Assembly (NCBI RefSeq): GCF_040907265.1
Contig: NZ_JBFOHP010000002.1
Coordinates: forward strand, 2,132,501-2,196,500
Source of the DNA: Streptomyces sclerotialus
Lineage (GTDB): Bacteria; Actinomycetota; Actinomycetes; Streptomycetales; Streptomycetaceae
Direction of reading: 5' to 3'
Length of the DNA stretch: 64,000 bases
This document shows positions 1 to 7,433 of this stretch, piece after piece; within the stretch, counting starts at the first letter, position 1, and the number at the start of each line of letters is the position of its first letter. Made by a program: the position numbers and the translations under genes. Below the pieces are notes generated by a model. That model worked only from the letters and a program-made list of their open reading frames with translations, searched no databases and was not told the origin of the DNA.

Positions 1-2
1 CG

Positions 3-737
3 GTGGAGACGGTGCTCTTCGAGGAGAACGTCGTACCGGGTGGCGTCGTCCAGGGTGAGGTGCGTATCCAGGGCGGTTCGGTCGCACAGCAGATCGAGGG
101 CCTGTCGGTCGGGCTGCAGGCGCGGGTCGAGGTCGAGGGGCAGGACCAGGAGTACAAGCAGGACGTCGAGTTCACCCGGCAGAAGCTGGGCGGCGCGTTC
201 GAGGTGCAGGCCGGTGCCATGCACACCGTGCCGTTCGGGCTGGAGATCCCGTGGGAGACGCCGGTCACGATGTTCCTCGGGCAGCACCTTCAGGGGATGA
301 ACGTCGGCGTCACGACGGAGCTGGCGATCGCCCGTGCGGTCGACTCCGGTGACCTCGATCCGGTGAACGTGCACCCGCTGCCGGCGCAGCAGGCGATCCT
401 CGACGCCTTCGGGCAGCTCGGGTTCCGCTTCAAGAGCGCGGACCTGGAGCGCGGGCACATCCGGGGTACGCGGCAGAAGCTGCCCTTCTACCAGGAGATC
501 GAGTTCTTCGCGCCGCAGCAGTACCGGGGGCTGAACCAGGTCGAGCTGTCCTTCGTGGCGGACGACCGGGCGATGGACGTCGTCCTGGAGATGGACAAGA
601 AGCCGGGGCTGTTCACCGAGGGCAGCGACACCTTCCGCGCCTTCGAGGTGGGGCTGCACGACTTCCAGAACACGGACTGGGTGGCGTACCTGAACCAGTG
701 GCTGGCCGAGGTCGGCGGCAAGCGCAACTGGTTCTGA
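3..737 (+). CDS. Spo0M-like sporulation control protein (5' partial)
   Basis: Homologue of Bacillus Spo0M, an arrestin-like beta-sandwich protein that influences sporulation and cell-shape control. The visible 244 residues begin inside the first beta strand (ETVLFEENVVPGGVVQGEVRI, which matches the family's early 'VDTVLE...PGE.V.G.V.I.GG' region), so the true start lies left of the window; the GTG at base 3 is not a real start. The rest shows the expected two-lobed layout: GGSVAQQIEGL near the start, a central AIARAVDSGDLDPVNVHPL segment and a C-terminal lobe ending in NWF. Family assignment is confident; the function in this organism is inferred. Confidence 0.85.
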   Translation: METVLFEENVVPGGVVQGEVRIQGGSVAQQIEGLSVGLQARVEVEGQDQEYKQDVEFTRQKLGGAFEVQAGAMHTVPFGLEIPWETPVTMFLGQHLQGMNVGVTTELAIARAVDSGDLDPVNVHPLPAQQAILDAFGQLGFRFKSADLERGHIRGTRQKLPFYQEIEFFAPQQYRGLNQVELSFVADDRAMDVVLEMDKKPGLFTEGSDTFRAFEVGLHDFQNTDWVAYLNQWLAEVGGKRNWF

Positions 738-860
738 GGCGCGGCGCGCCCCGGGCGGCGGCGTGCGGGCATGAGATCCGGCCGGGCCGGGCACCGGTTC
801 TGTCGCGAAGAGGTTCTAACCTGGCCGGACGGTCTCCGAACGCGATCAGGAGGTGTCGAA

Positions 861-1400
861 GTGTCCGAGCAGAAGCGCCGGCCGCTCCCGCACGATTTTC
901 ATCCGCAGGTGCCCTCGTTCACGGTGGTGAGCGACGATCTGCAGGAGGGCGGGACGCTGGCGGACGCCCAGGTGTTCAGCGCGGGGAACACCTCGCCGCA
1001 CCTGCGGTGGGAGGGTGCCCCGGAGGGCACCAGGAGCTACGCCGTCACCTGCTTCGACCCGGACGCGCCGACCGGCAGCGGTTTCTGGCACTGGTCGGTG
1101 TTCGACATCCCGGCGTCGGTGACGGAGCTGCCGGCCGGTGCGGGCTCGGGTGACATGAAGGGCCTGCCCGCGGGCGCCGTCCACGTACGCAACGACTACG
1201 GGACGCGGGACTTCGGGGGCGCCGCGCCGCCTCCCGGGGACGGCTCGCACCGTTACGTCTTCACGGTGTACGCGGTGGACCAGGAGAAGCTCGGTCCGGA
1301 CGCGGACGCCTCGCCCGCCGTGGTGGGCTTCAACCTGCGGTTCCACACGCTGGGCCGGGCCCAGCTGATCGGCGAGTACGAGATTCCCGCCGAGAGCTGA
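861..1400 (+). CDS. YbhB/YbcL family PEBP-like protein (Raf kinase inhibitor-like)
   Basis: Cytoplasmic 179-residue phosphatidylethanolamine-binding-protein fold. Visible family motifs are SPHLRW, CFDPDAP and [10 protein letters not shown] near residues 45-85, which build the anion-binding pocket, then [26 protein letters not shown] and a C-terminal LIGEYE. The GTG at 861 is chosen because AGGAGG lies at 849-854, about 7 bases upstream; the reading frame is open further upstream but that part has no family similarity. The biological role of bacterial members is poorly known. The gene stands alone between Spo0M and an HNH gene in the same orientation. Confidence 0.88.
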   Translation: MSEQKRRPLPHDFHPQVPSFTVVSDDLQEGGTLADAQVFSAGNTSPHLRWEGAPEGTRSYAVTCFDPDAPTGSGFWHWSVFDIPASVTELPAGAGSGDMKGLPAGAVHVRNDYGTRDFGGAAPPPGDGSHRYVFTVYAVDQEKLGPDADASPAVVGFNLRFHTLGRAQLIGEYEIPAES

Positions 1401-1845
1401 CCGCGGGTCCCGACGCGCGTGCCCGCCCGGTTGCCGGGTGCGGGTCCGTGCGTCCGTAATTCCGTTGCGCCCCGGCGCCCCGGATCGCACAGTGGTGTTC
1501 GGCCGACGTTGTCACATGGACGTCGGGCAGTCGGCACCGCAGTGGCGGGGGCGGCGGGGCGCAGGTGTGTCTCCCCACCGTCTGCCGGAGTCCGCTTCGT
1601 GTCGGACGTCCGCGCCGCCTGCCGTGGGCGCTCCGGGTCTCTTGTCACGGGGGACGGGGCCCGGAGCGCTCCCCTGTCGCCTTCCTCGCCTTGTCTTCCC
1701 GCGTTCCCGGTTCGCCTTTCGTTCGCCCGTTGCTCACCTGTCATCTCCCTTGCGGCAGGCGGAAATTGCGTTGTCCAGGGGATCACTGGAACTGCACAGT
1801 GGAGCCACTTCGCCGAGCGGCGGACGGATGCGGGAGGTGGTCGGG
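1401..1845. other. Intergenic region without a supported gene
   Basis: About 445 bases between the PEBP-like gene and the HNH gene. Several open frames cross it on both strands but none has family features or normal start context. It is less G-rich and more pyrimidine-rich (1680-1745) than its surroundings. It presumably holds the promoter of the HNH gene; I see no tRNA, no clear terminator and no recognisable riboswitch. Confidence 0.5.
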
Positions 1846-2349
1846 ATGCGCGAGACGCTGGTCCTCAACGCGAGCTTCGAGCCGCTGTCGACGGTGTCGC
1901 TGCGGCGCGCGATCGTGCTGGTCATGCAGGACAAGGCCGTGGTGGAGCAGGCGCACCCCGGGCTGCGTGTCCGGGCCGCTTCGCTGGATCTTCCGGTGCC
2001 GCAGGTGATCAGACTGAGCAGGTACGTACGGGTGCCGTTCCGAAGACAGGCGCCGTGGTCGCGGCGGGGCGTGCTGGTCCGGGACCAGCACCGCTGCGCG
2101 TACTGCGGGCGGCGCGCGACGACGGTGGACCACATCGTGCCGCGGGCGCACGGTGGCGGTGACACCTGGCTGAATACGGTCGCCTCCTGTGCCGAGGACA
2201 ATCACCGCAAAGCCGACCGTACGCCGGAGCAGGCGGGGATGGAGCTGCTGCGGCGGCCGTTCGTGCCGACGCCCGCCGACACGATGCTGGCGGCGCTGGG
2301 GGTGTCCGCGCGGGAGGAGCTGCCGGACTGGCTGGTGCAGACGGCGTAG
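1846..2349 (+). CDS. HNH endonuclease family protein
   Basis: A 167-residue protein of the small actinobacterial HNH nuclease group. The N-terminal half has the typical LVLNASFEPLSTVSLRRAI and YVRVPFR motifs. The C-terminal half carries a zinc-supported HNH module: CAYC (C84, C87), the catalytic VDHIVPR (D95-H96), then C115 and N119-H120. Start at 1846 because GGGAGGTGG precedes it by about 6 bases; an in-frame ATG at 1828 is the alternative. Members cut or nick DNA, but the substrate of this widespread actinobacterial type is unknown; no methylase or other restriction partner lies beside it. Confidence 0.88.
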   Translation: MRETLVLNASFEPLSTVSLRRAIVLVMQDKAVVEQAHPGLRVRAASLDLPVPQVIRLSRYVRVPFRRQAPWSRRGVLVRDQHRCAYCGRRATTVDHIVPRAHGGGDTWLNTVASCAEDNHRKADRTPEQAGMELLRRPFVPTPADTMLAALGVSAREELPDWLVQTA

Positions 2350-2370
2350 CGCGGCGGGCGGCCTTCGAAG

Positions 2371-2416
2371 GGCCCGGGGCCCGGATTCCGCTCGGCGGGG
2401 TCCGGGCCCGGGTCTT
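2371..2416. terminator. Imperfect GC hairpin between convergent genes
   Basis: Arms rich in GGGCCCGGGGCCCGGA and TCCGGGCCCGGG can pair around a short loop, placed between the ends of the HNH gene and the convergent TauE gene. Probably a bidirectional terminator. Confidence 0.5.
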
Positions 2417-3184
2417 TCAGCGCAGTACGAGCTGGATGATGGCGACGATGCCGACCGCCACGATGACGCCTCGCAGGACGGGGGGCGGCAGCCGGCGGCC
2501 GATCTTGGCGCCGATCTGGCCGCCGAGTGCGGAGCCGACGGCGATCAGGAGGACCGCGGTCCAGTCGAAGTCGGCGACGAAGAGGAAGAAGACGGCGGCG
2601 ATGCCGTTGACGAGCAGCGCGAGCACGTTCTTGAGGGCGTTGAGGCGCTGCAGGTCCTCGTCGAGCAGCAGGCCCATGAGGGAGATGTACAGGACGCCCT
2701 GGGCCGCGCCGAAGTAGCCGCCGTACGCGCTGGCGAGCAGCAGGCCGGTCAGGAGGCCGAGGCCGCCGTCGCGGTGCGGTGTGGTGCCGTTGCGGGCGCG
2801 GCGGGCCTTGACGGCGGCGGACAGCCGGGGCTGCAGGACGACGAGTACGAGGGCGACGGCGACCAGGGCGGGGACGATGGCGTCGAAGGCGTCGGAGGGC
2901 AGGGCGAGCAGCAGGACGGCGCCGGCCAGGCCGCCGAGGAGGGCGGCGATGCCGAAACGGACGATGCGGCGGCGCTGGCCGCGCAGTTCGCGGCGGTAGC
3001 CGATCGCGCCGCTGATGGCGCCCGGTACGAGGCCGAGGTTGTTGGAGACGTTGGCGGTGACGGGCGGCAGGCCGATGCCGAGCAGTACGGGGAAGGTGAT
3101 GAGCGTCCCGGACCCGACGACGACGTTGATGGCGCCTGCGCCCGTGCCCGCGGCGAAGACGGCGAGCGCTTCCCAGACGGTCAT
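2417..3184 (-). CDS. TauE/SafE family sulfite exporter / membrane permease
   Basis: A 255-residue integral membrane protein with about eight hydrophobic segments, of the TauE/SafE family that exports or imports sulfur-containing organic anions. Family features are the N-terminal AAGTGAGAINVVVGSGTLITFPVLL and its inverted-repeat counterpart near the C-terminus (GGYFGAAQGVLYISLMGLLL, then GGQIGAKIGRRLPPPVLR). ATG at 3184 is the only good start. The substrate cannot be told from the sequence. It is monocistronic or follows the SPFH operon at about 100 bases. Confidence 0.88.
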   Translation of the reverse strand: MTVWEALAVFAAGTGAGAINVVVGSGTLITFPVLLGIGLPPVTANVSNNLGLVPGAISGAIGYRRELRGQRRRIVRFGIAALLGGLAGAVLLLALPSDAFDAIVPALVAVALVLVVLQPRLSAAVKARRARNGTTPHRDGGLGLLTGLLLASAYGGYFGAAQGVLYISLMGLLLDEDLQRLNALKNVLALLVNGIAAVFFLFVADFDWTAVLLIAVGSALGGQIGAKIGRRLPPPVLRGVIVAVGIVAIIQLVLR

Positions 3185-3286
3185 GCCGAACCCCCGGCGC
3201 GTGATCGATGCGTCATGAACCGATCATGCACCAGGGGTTCGGTGGGTGCGCTGCGGTACCACGGGCCGAGACGGCCGCGGCGGGCG

Positions 3287-4225
3287 TCAGTCGATGGGCG
3301 GCTGCTGGCGGGGCGGGGCCGCCGGGGCCGGGGCCGCGGGGGCGCCGCCGGCCGGGGCGAAACTGTTGATGGCGCCGCCGAGGCCCTTGAGCGCGTCGCC
3401 GATCTCGCTGGGCACGATCCAGAGCTTGTTGGCGTCGCCCTCGGCGATCTTCGGGAGCATCTGGAGGTACTGGTACGAGAGCAGCTTCTGGTCCGGGTCG
3501 CCGGCGTGGATGGACTCGAAGACCGTACGGATCGCCTGGGCCTCACCTTCGGCGCGCAGGGCCGCGGCCTTGGCCTCACCTTCGGCGCGGAGGATCGCGG
3601 ACTGCTTCTCACCCTCGGCGCGGAGGATCTCGGACTGCCGGACACCTTCGGCCTGGAGGATGGCGGCGCGCTTGTCACGGTCGGCGCGCATCTGCTTCTC
3701 CATCGAGTCCTGGATGGAGGTCGGCGGCTCGATGGCCTTGAGCTCGACGCGGTTGACGCGGATGCCCCACTTGCCGGTGGCCTCGTCCAGGACGCCGCGC
3801 AGCGCCGCGTTGATCTCCTCGCGGGAGGTCAGGGTGCGCTCCAGGTCCATGCCGCCGATGATGTTCCGGAGCGTGGTGACGGTGAGCTGCTCGATCGCCT
3901 GGATGTAGCTGGCGACCTCGTACGTCGCGGCGCGGGCGTCCGTCACCTGGTAATAGATGACGGTGTCGATGTTGACGACCAGGTTGTCCTGGGTGATGAC
4001 CGGCTGGGGCGGGAACGGGACGACCTGTTCGCGCAGGTCGATGCGGTTGCGGATGGAGTCGATGAACGGCACGACGATGTTCAGGCCCGCGTTCAGGGTG
4101 CGGGTGTAGCGGCCGAAGCGCTCGACGATGGCGGCGCTGGCCTGCGGAATGACCTGGATCGTCTTGATGAGTGCGACGAACACCAGCACCACCAGGATGA
4201 TCAGGACGATGATGATCGGTTCCAC
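3287..4225 (-). CDS. SPFH/Band 7 (stomatin-like) membrane protein
   Basis: A 312-residue stomatin/prohibitin-type protein anchored by one N-terminal membrane segment (residues 3-22) with the SPFH domain after it (VIPQASAAIVERFGRY ... VELKAIEPPTSIQ). Residues about 180-240 form a charged coiled coil made of repeated RAEGE units about 11 residues apart, visible as a 33-base period in the DNA. The C-terminal tail is Ala/Pro rich. It is followed in the family by partners that organise membrane microdomains or regulate proteases; here the neighbour upstream is an NfeD-like protein, the classic partner. GTG start at 4225. Confidence 0.93.
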   Translation of the reverse strand: MEPIIIVLIILVVLVFVALIKTIQVIPQASAAIVERFGRYTRTLNAGLNIVVPFIDSIRNRIDLREQVVPFPPQPVITQDNLVVNIDTVIYYQVTDARAATYEVASYIQAIEQLTVTTLRNIIGGMDLERTLTSREEINAALRGVLDEATGKWGIRVNRVELKAIEPPTSIQDSMEKQMRADRDKRAAILQAEGVRQSEILRAEGEKQSAILRAEGEAKAAALRAEGEAQAIRTVFESIHAGDPDQKLLSYQYLQMLPKIAEGDANKLWIVPSEIGDALKGLGGAINSFAPAGGAPAAPAPAAPPRQQPPID

Positions 4226-4355
4226 AGTGGCTCCCCGTGCCCTTTCGTAGCTGTCGGCCGGTCCCGCCCGGCGTGTAGGTGATCGAGTCTTTCAGAGACT
4301 CGCCCCGTCGTGCAGGCCGTTGGCCGGTCCCGCACGGGCTGGCTGATCTTGACCG

Positions 4356-4781
4356 TCACATCACGACGGCGGTTGCTCCCTCGATGTCCACGACATCCAC
4401 TTTCTGTCCCGGCAGGAACACCTGGCCCTCGTCCAGCGCACGTGCGGACCAGACCTCGCCGTTCAGCTTGATCCGTCCGCCGCCGGAGCTGTCGACCCGC
4501 TCCAGGACCGTCGCCTGCCTGCCCTTGAGCGCGTCGACTCCGGAGGCCATGCCGGGCCGCCGGGAGCGGGCGCGGTTGGCGATCGGGCGTACGACGGCGA
4601 CGAGCGCGACCGAGACGGCCGCGAAGACGATGACCTGCATCACCGTGCCGCCGCCGAGGGCGGCCACGACGGCACCGGCCACGGCGCCGACCGCGAACAT
4701 CCCGAACTCCGGCATCGCGGTGACGACGAGAGGAATACCCAGCCCTACGGCAGCGATGAGCCACCACACCCATGCATCCAC
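4356..4781 (-). CDS. NfeD-like C-terminal domain membrane protein
   Basis: A 141-residue protein with two to three N-terminal membrane segments (WWLIAAVGLGIPLVV, then GAVAGAVVAALGGGTVMQVIVFAAVSVALVAVV) and a C-terminal OB-fold NfeD domain (LKGRQATVLERVD, GRIKLNGEVWSARAL, PGQKVDVVDIEGATAVV). NfeD proteins act with SPFH proteins in membrane organisation; the SPFH gene follows 130 bases downstream. The frame is open upstream, but the GTG at 4781 is preferred because a -10-like TACCAT sits exactly 6 bases before it and the residues beyond it are unlike the family. Confidence 0.88.
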   Translation of the reverse strand: MDAWVWWLIAAVGLGIPLVVTAMPEFGMFAVGAVAGAVVAALGGGTVMQVIVFAAVSVALVAVVRPIANRARSRRPGMASGVDALKGRQATVLERVDSSGGGRIKLNGEVWSARALDEGQVFLPGQKVDVVDIEGATAVVM

Positions 4782-4787
4782 GGTGTC

Positions 4788-4793
4788 ATGGTA
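4788..4793 (-). promoter_or_regulatory. -10 box of a probable leaderless transcript (nfeD-SPFH)
   Basis: TACCAT on the minus strand, 6 bases before the GTG of the NfeD gene, with no ribosome binding site between. This spacing is typical of leaderless actinobacterial transcripts. Confidence 0.45.
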
Positions 4794-4856
4794 GATCGGC
4801 AGGCGGGGTCGCGGACAGGGTGCGATCGATCGCGGCCGGATCATGCGGGGTATTTC

Positions 4857-4878
4857 GGCCCCGGCCGCGGCCGGGGCC
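4857..4878 (-). terminator. Perfect 22-bp GC palindrome after the ABC gene
   Basis: GGCCCCGGCCGCGGCCGGGGCC is its own reverse complement and lies 17 bases past the stop of the ABC ATPase gene. Likely a hairpin terminator. Confidence 0.55.
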
Positions 4879-4894
4879 TTCGTCCCGTCAAGTG

Positions 4895-5686
4895 TCAGGT
4901 GAGCGGCAGGCCTTGAGCCGTCCAGCGGTCGCCGTTGCGCTCGACGATCAGCGGGAGGCCGAAGCAGCGCGAGAGGTTGCTGGAGGTCAGCTCCAGGTCG
5001 ATGGGGCCGGCGGCGAGCACCTTGCCCTGACGGATCATCAGGACGTGGGTGAAGCCCGGCGCGATCTCCTCGACGTGGTGGGTGACCATGATCATCGAGG
5101 GTGCGAACGGGTCGCGGGCGAGTCTGCCGAGGCGGCGTACCAGGTCCTCGCGGCCGCCGAGGTCCAGGCCCGCGGCCGGCTCGTCCAGCAGGAGCAGTTC
5201 GGGGTCGGTCATCATCGCGCGGGCGATGAGGGTGCGCTTGCGCTCACCCTCGGAGAGGGTGCCGAACTTGCGGTCGAGGTACGGGGTCATGCCCAGCCGG
5301 TCGAGGAAGGCGCGGGCGCGCTCCTCGTCGACCGGGTCGTAGTGCTCCTGCCAGGTGGCGGTCATGCCGTACGCGGCGGTGAGCACCGTCTGCAGCACGG
5401 TCTGGCGGCGCGGCAGCTTGTCGGCGAGCGCGATACCGGCCATGCCGATGCGCGGCCGGAGGTCGAAGACGTCGACCTTGCCGAGCGTCTCGCCGAGGAT
5501 CGTGCTGGTGCCCGTGGTCGGGAAGACGTAGCTTGAGGCGACGTTCAGGAGGGTGGTCTTGCCGGCGCCGTTCGGGCCCAGGATCACCCAGCGCTCTCCC
5601 TCCTTCACCGACCAGGAGACCTGGTCCACCAGAGCCCGGCCCTCGCGGACCACGGATACGTCCACCAGCTCCAGAACATCGCTCAT
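4895..5686 (-). CDS. ABC transporter ATP-binding protein
   Basis: A 263-residue stand-alone nucleotide-binding subunit. Walker A is GPNGAGKTTLLN (about residue 36), signature LSEGERKRTLIARAMM, Walker B LLLLDEPAAGLDLGG, and the H-loop MVTHHVEEI. The C-terminal 30 residues resemble molybdate/iron-type ATPases that end in a short cap. No permease or binding protein gene is adjacent, so the substrate is unknown. The start MSDVLELVD at 5686 matches the usual N-terminus; an in-frame ATG at 5704 is possible. It is divergent from the next gene. Confidence 0.9.
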   Translation of the reverse strand: MSDVLELVDVSVVREGRALVDQVSWSVKEGERWVILGPNGAGKTTLLNVASSYVFPTTGTSTILGETLGKVDVFDLRPRIGMAGIALADKLPRRQTVLQTVLTAAYGMTATWQEHYDPVDEERARAFLDRLGMTPYLDRKFGTLSEGERKRTLIARAMMTDPELLLLDEPAAGLDLGGREDLVRRLGRLARDPFAPSMIMVTHHVEEIAPGFTHVLMIRQGKVLAAGPIDLELTSSNLSRCFGLPLIVERNGDRWTAQGLPLT

Positions 5687-5781
5687 GAGCGCGTTGTCTC
5701 CCATTGCATCTCGGTCGTCGCGTGCACCTGTAGGCGCAGCCCCCCTGCAAACCTACGCCACCCATTGTCAGTGGCTGTCCT

Positions 5782-5787
5782 TAGGCT
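5782..5787 (+). promoter_or_regulatory. -10 box of a probable leaderless gene at 5794
   Basis: TAGGCT followed by six bases and then the ATG at 5794; no Shine-Dalgarno sequence is present. Confidence 0.45.
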
Positions 5788-5793
5788 GGGTCC

Positions 5794-6597
5794 ATGCTCG
5801 ATGAACCTCGTTCAGGACGGCTGGCCGCGTGGGGAAATGCCCTGTTGGCCGGGCTTGTCCCACCTGATGACGCAGCGCAGCGGATCGCGGCGGATGACGC
5901 GGTCCACCGTGTCGCCGGGCTGCCCGGCGAGGAGGGTCCGGTGGGGCTGACGCTCGCGCTGGGCCGGCTGCGGGCGCTGGGCGCGACCGGGCTGCGGGTG
6001 GCGCTGCCGGTGCCGGGCCACCCGCTGGGGCTGAGCGGCCCGCCGGAGTTCAACGCGCGGGCGCTGGCGGCCGAGGAGGCGGTCACCGCCTGCGGGGTCG
6101 CGCTGGGTCTGGTGCCGGAGGTGCACGAGGCCGGGCCCGAGGGCGATGTGCACGTCGAGGTCGTGTGGCACTGCATGGCCGTACGGGACGCGCCGCCCGC
6201 CGACGTGCCCGCGCTGGGCGAGGCGGAGCGGGAGCTGGCGCAGGCGCTGCGGGAGGCGACCGAGCTGCTGGCGAAGCTGGACGTGGCCGGATCCGGACCG
6301 GTCGCGCAGGCGGCGCTGGAGGCGTACCGGGCGCGTGCGGAAGCGGGCCGGCAGCTGCTCGCGCCGGGGTATCCGCCGCGGGCGGTCCGGGTGCTGGAGC
6401 TGGCCCAGAAGGTGGGGGCGCTGATCGATATCGCCCAGGGGGCCGGCGGGGACGGGCGGGAGCACGGGGCGGCGGTCAGTTCGTCGCAGATCGCGGCTCG
6501 GGCGGAAGCGCTTCGTCCGGTGGAGCGGACGGCGCGGCGGGCGCAGGTAGCGGCGTACAACGCGTTCGTGGAGGAGCAGGAGCGGCGGGCCCCGTAG
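5794..6597 (+). CDS. Conserved actinobacterial protein of unknown function
   Basis: A 267-residue soluble, Ala/Leu/Gly-rich protein that I do not assign to a named family. The N-terminal two thirds are mixed alpha/beta (MTL-free start, DDAVHRVAGLPGEEGPVGLTLAL, LRVALPVPGHPLGLSGP), followed by a helical part (AEQ/EAVTACGVAL, ELAQALREATELLAKLD). GC3 bias and length show it is a true gene. The start at 5794 is supported by a -10 box six bases upstream. Divergent from the ABC ATPase gene and convergent with the two-component system. No function is proposed. Confidence 0.75.
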   Translation: MLDEPRSGRLAAWGNALLAGLVPPDDAAQRIAADDAVHRVAGLPGEEGPVGLTLALGRLRALGATGLRVALPVPGHPLGLSGPPEFNARALAAEEAVTACGVALGLVPEVHEAGPEGDVHVEVVWHCMAVRDAPPADVPALGEAERELAQALREATELLAKLDVAGSGPVAQAALEAYRARAEAGRQLLAPGYPPRAVRVLELAQKVGALIDIAQGAGGDGREHGAAVSSSQIAARAEALRPVERTARRAQVAAYNAFVEEQERRAP

Positions 6598-6615
6598 GGG
6601 CCGGTTCTCCGAGGG

Positions 6616-6658
6616 GGCCGCGCCGCGGGGGCCCGGCGAGTGCCCCCGGCGCGGCGCC
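6616..6658. terminator. GC-rich hairpin after the gene ending at 6597
   Basis: Imperfect inverted arms (GGCCGCGCCGCGGGGGC and GCCCCCGGCGCGGCGCC) around GGCGAGT-like loop bases, just downstream of the stop codon. Confidence 0.5.
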
Positions 6659-6670
6659 GTTGTGGCCGGG

Positions 6671-6690
6671 CGCGCAGTTCCCCGCGCCCC
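6671..6690. repeat. Partial copy of a Streptomyces interspersed repeat
   Basis: CGCGCAGTTCCCCGCGCCCC, the core of the longer element at 6733-6775, 60 bases away and in the same direction. Confidence 0.6.
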
Positions 6691-6732
6691 TCAGCGCCGT
6701 GGGCGTCTCCGTACGCGGACGAGTGCTCCACC

Positions 6733-6775
6733 GTCGTGGTTGCTCGCGCAGTTCCCCGCGCCCCTTACGGGGCGC
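6733..6775 (-). repeat. Interspersed repeat at the 3' end of the response-regulator gene
   Basis: On the minus strand it reads GCGCCCCGTAAGGGGCG, then CGGGGAACTGCGCGA and a GTGGTTG-complement tail. The hairpin CCCC/GGGG around TTA contains the TAA stop codon of the response regulator. A closely related copy follows the exonuclease gene at 37561-37603 in the same gene-relative orientation. Such elements are common in Streptomyces and may serve as 3'-end structures. Confidence 0.65.
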
Positions 6776-7433
6776 TCACTCCGTGGCGTACCGCCCACAA
6801 AGCCGCCTGGGTGCGGTCTGCGAGGTCCAGTTTCATGAGGATGTTCGAGACGTGGGTCTTGACCGTCTTCTCGGAGAGGACCAGGGCCCGGGCGATCTCG
6901 CGGTTGGAGCGGCCGTCCGCTATCAGCGCCAGCACCTCGCGCTCCCGGTCGGTGAGGGAGCCGCCGCGGCCCTGGCCGTTGCCCGCGTCCTCCTGGCTGA
7001 GCAGCGCGTCGGCCACCTCCGGCTGCAGCAGCACGTGCCCGGCGTGCACGGACCGGATGGCGCCGGCCAGCGCGTCGGGGTCGATGTCCTTGTAGACGTA
7101 GCCGGCGGCGCCCGCCCGGAGCGCGGGGATGACGGTCCGCTGCTCGGTGAAGCTGGTGACGATCAGCACCCGGGCGGGGTTGTGCTGCTCCCGCAGCAGC
7201 CGCAGCGCCTCGACGCCGTCCATGCCGGGCATCTTCACGTCCATCAGGACGACGTCGGGGTGCAGCCGCTCCGCCGCGGCCACGCCCTCCTCGCCGTCGG
7301 CGGCCTCGCCCACGACCTCGATGTCGTCCTGGACCTCCAGGAACGTGCGCAGCCCGCGCCGTACGACCTGGTGGTCGTCGACGAGCAGCACCTTGATGGG
7401 GGCGCCGGCCGGGCCCCTGCCTCCGTCAGCCAC
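6765..7433 (-). CDS. LuxR/NarL-type two-component response regulator
   Basis: A 222-residue response regulator. The receiver domain starts with KVLLVDDHQVVRRGL and has the phospho-acceptor Asp in VVLMDVKMPGMDG; the C-terminal LuxR-type helix-turn-helix is LTDREREVLALIADGRSNREIARAL. The GTG at 7433 is chosen since it overlaps the kinase stop by 8 bases and the residues further upstream are unlike the family. Together with the GAF histidine kinase encoded just upstream it forms a two-component system; the target genes are unknown. Confidence 0.93.
   Translation of the reverse strand: MADGGRGPAGAPIKVLLVDDHQVVRRGLRTFLEVQDDIEVVGEAADGEEGVAAAERLHPDVVLMDVKMPGMDGVEALRLLREQHNPARVLIVTSFTEQRTVIPALRAGAAGYVYKDIDPDALAGAIRSVHAGHVLLQPEVADALLSQEDAGNGQGRGGSLTDREREVLALIADGRSNREIARALVLSEKTVKTHVSNILMKLDLADRTQAALWAVRHGVSAP

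Noticed and set aside
2189-4282. 697-residue open frame on the plus strand
   Set aside because: Antisense to TauE and SPFH genes, which have clear family motifs; the frame results from the GC codon bias.
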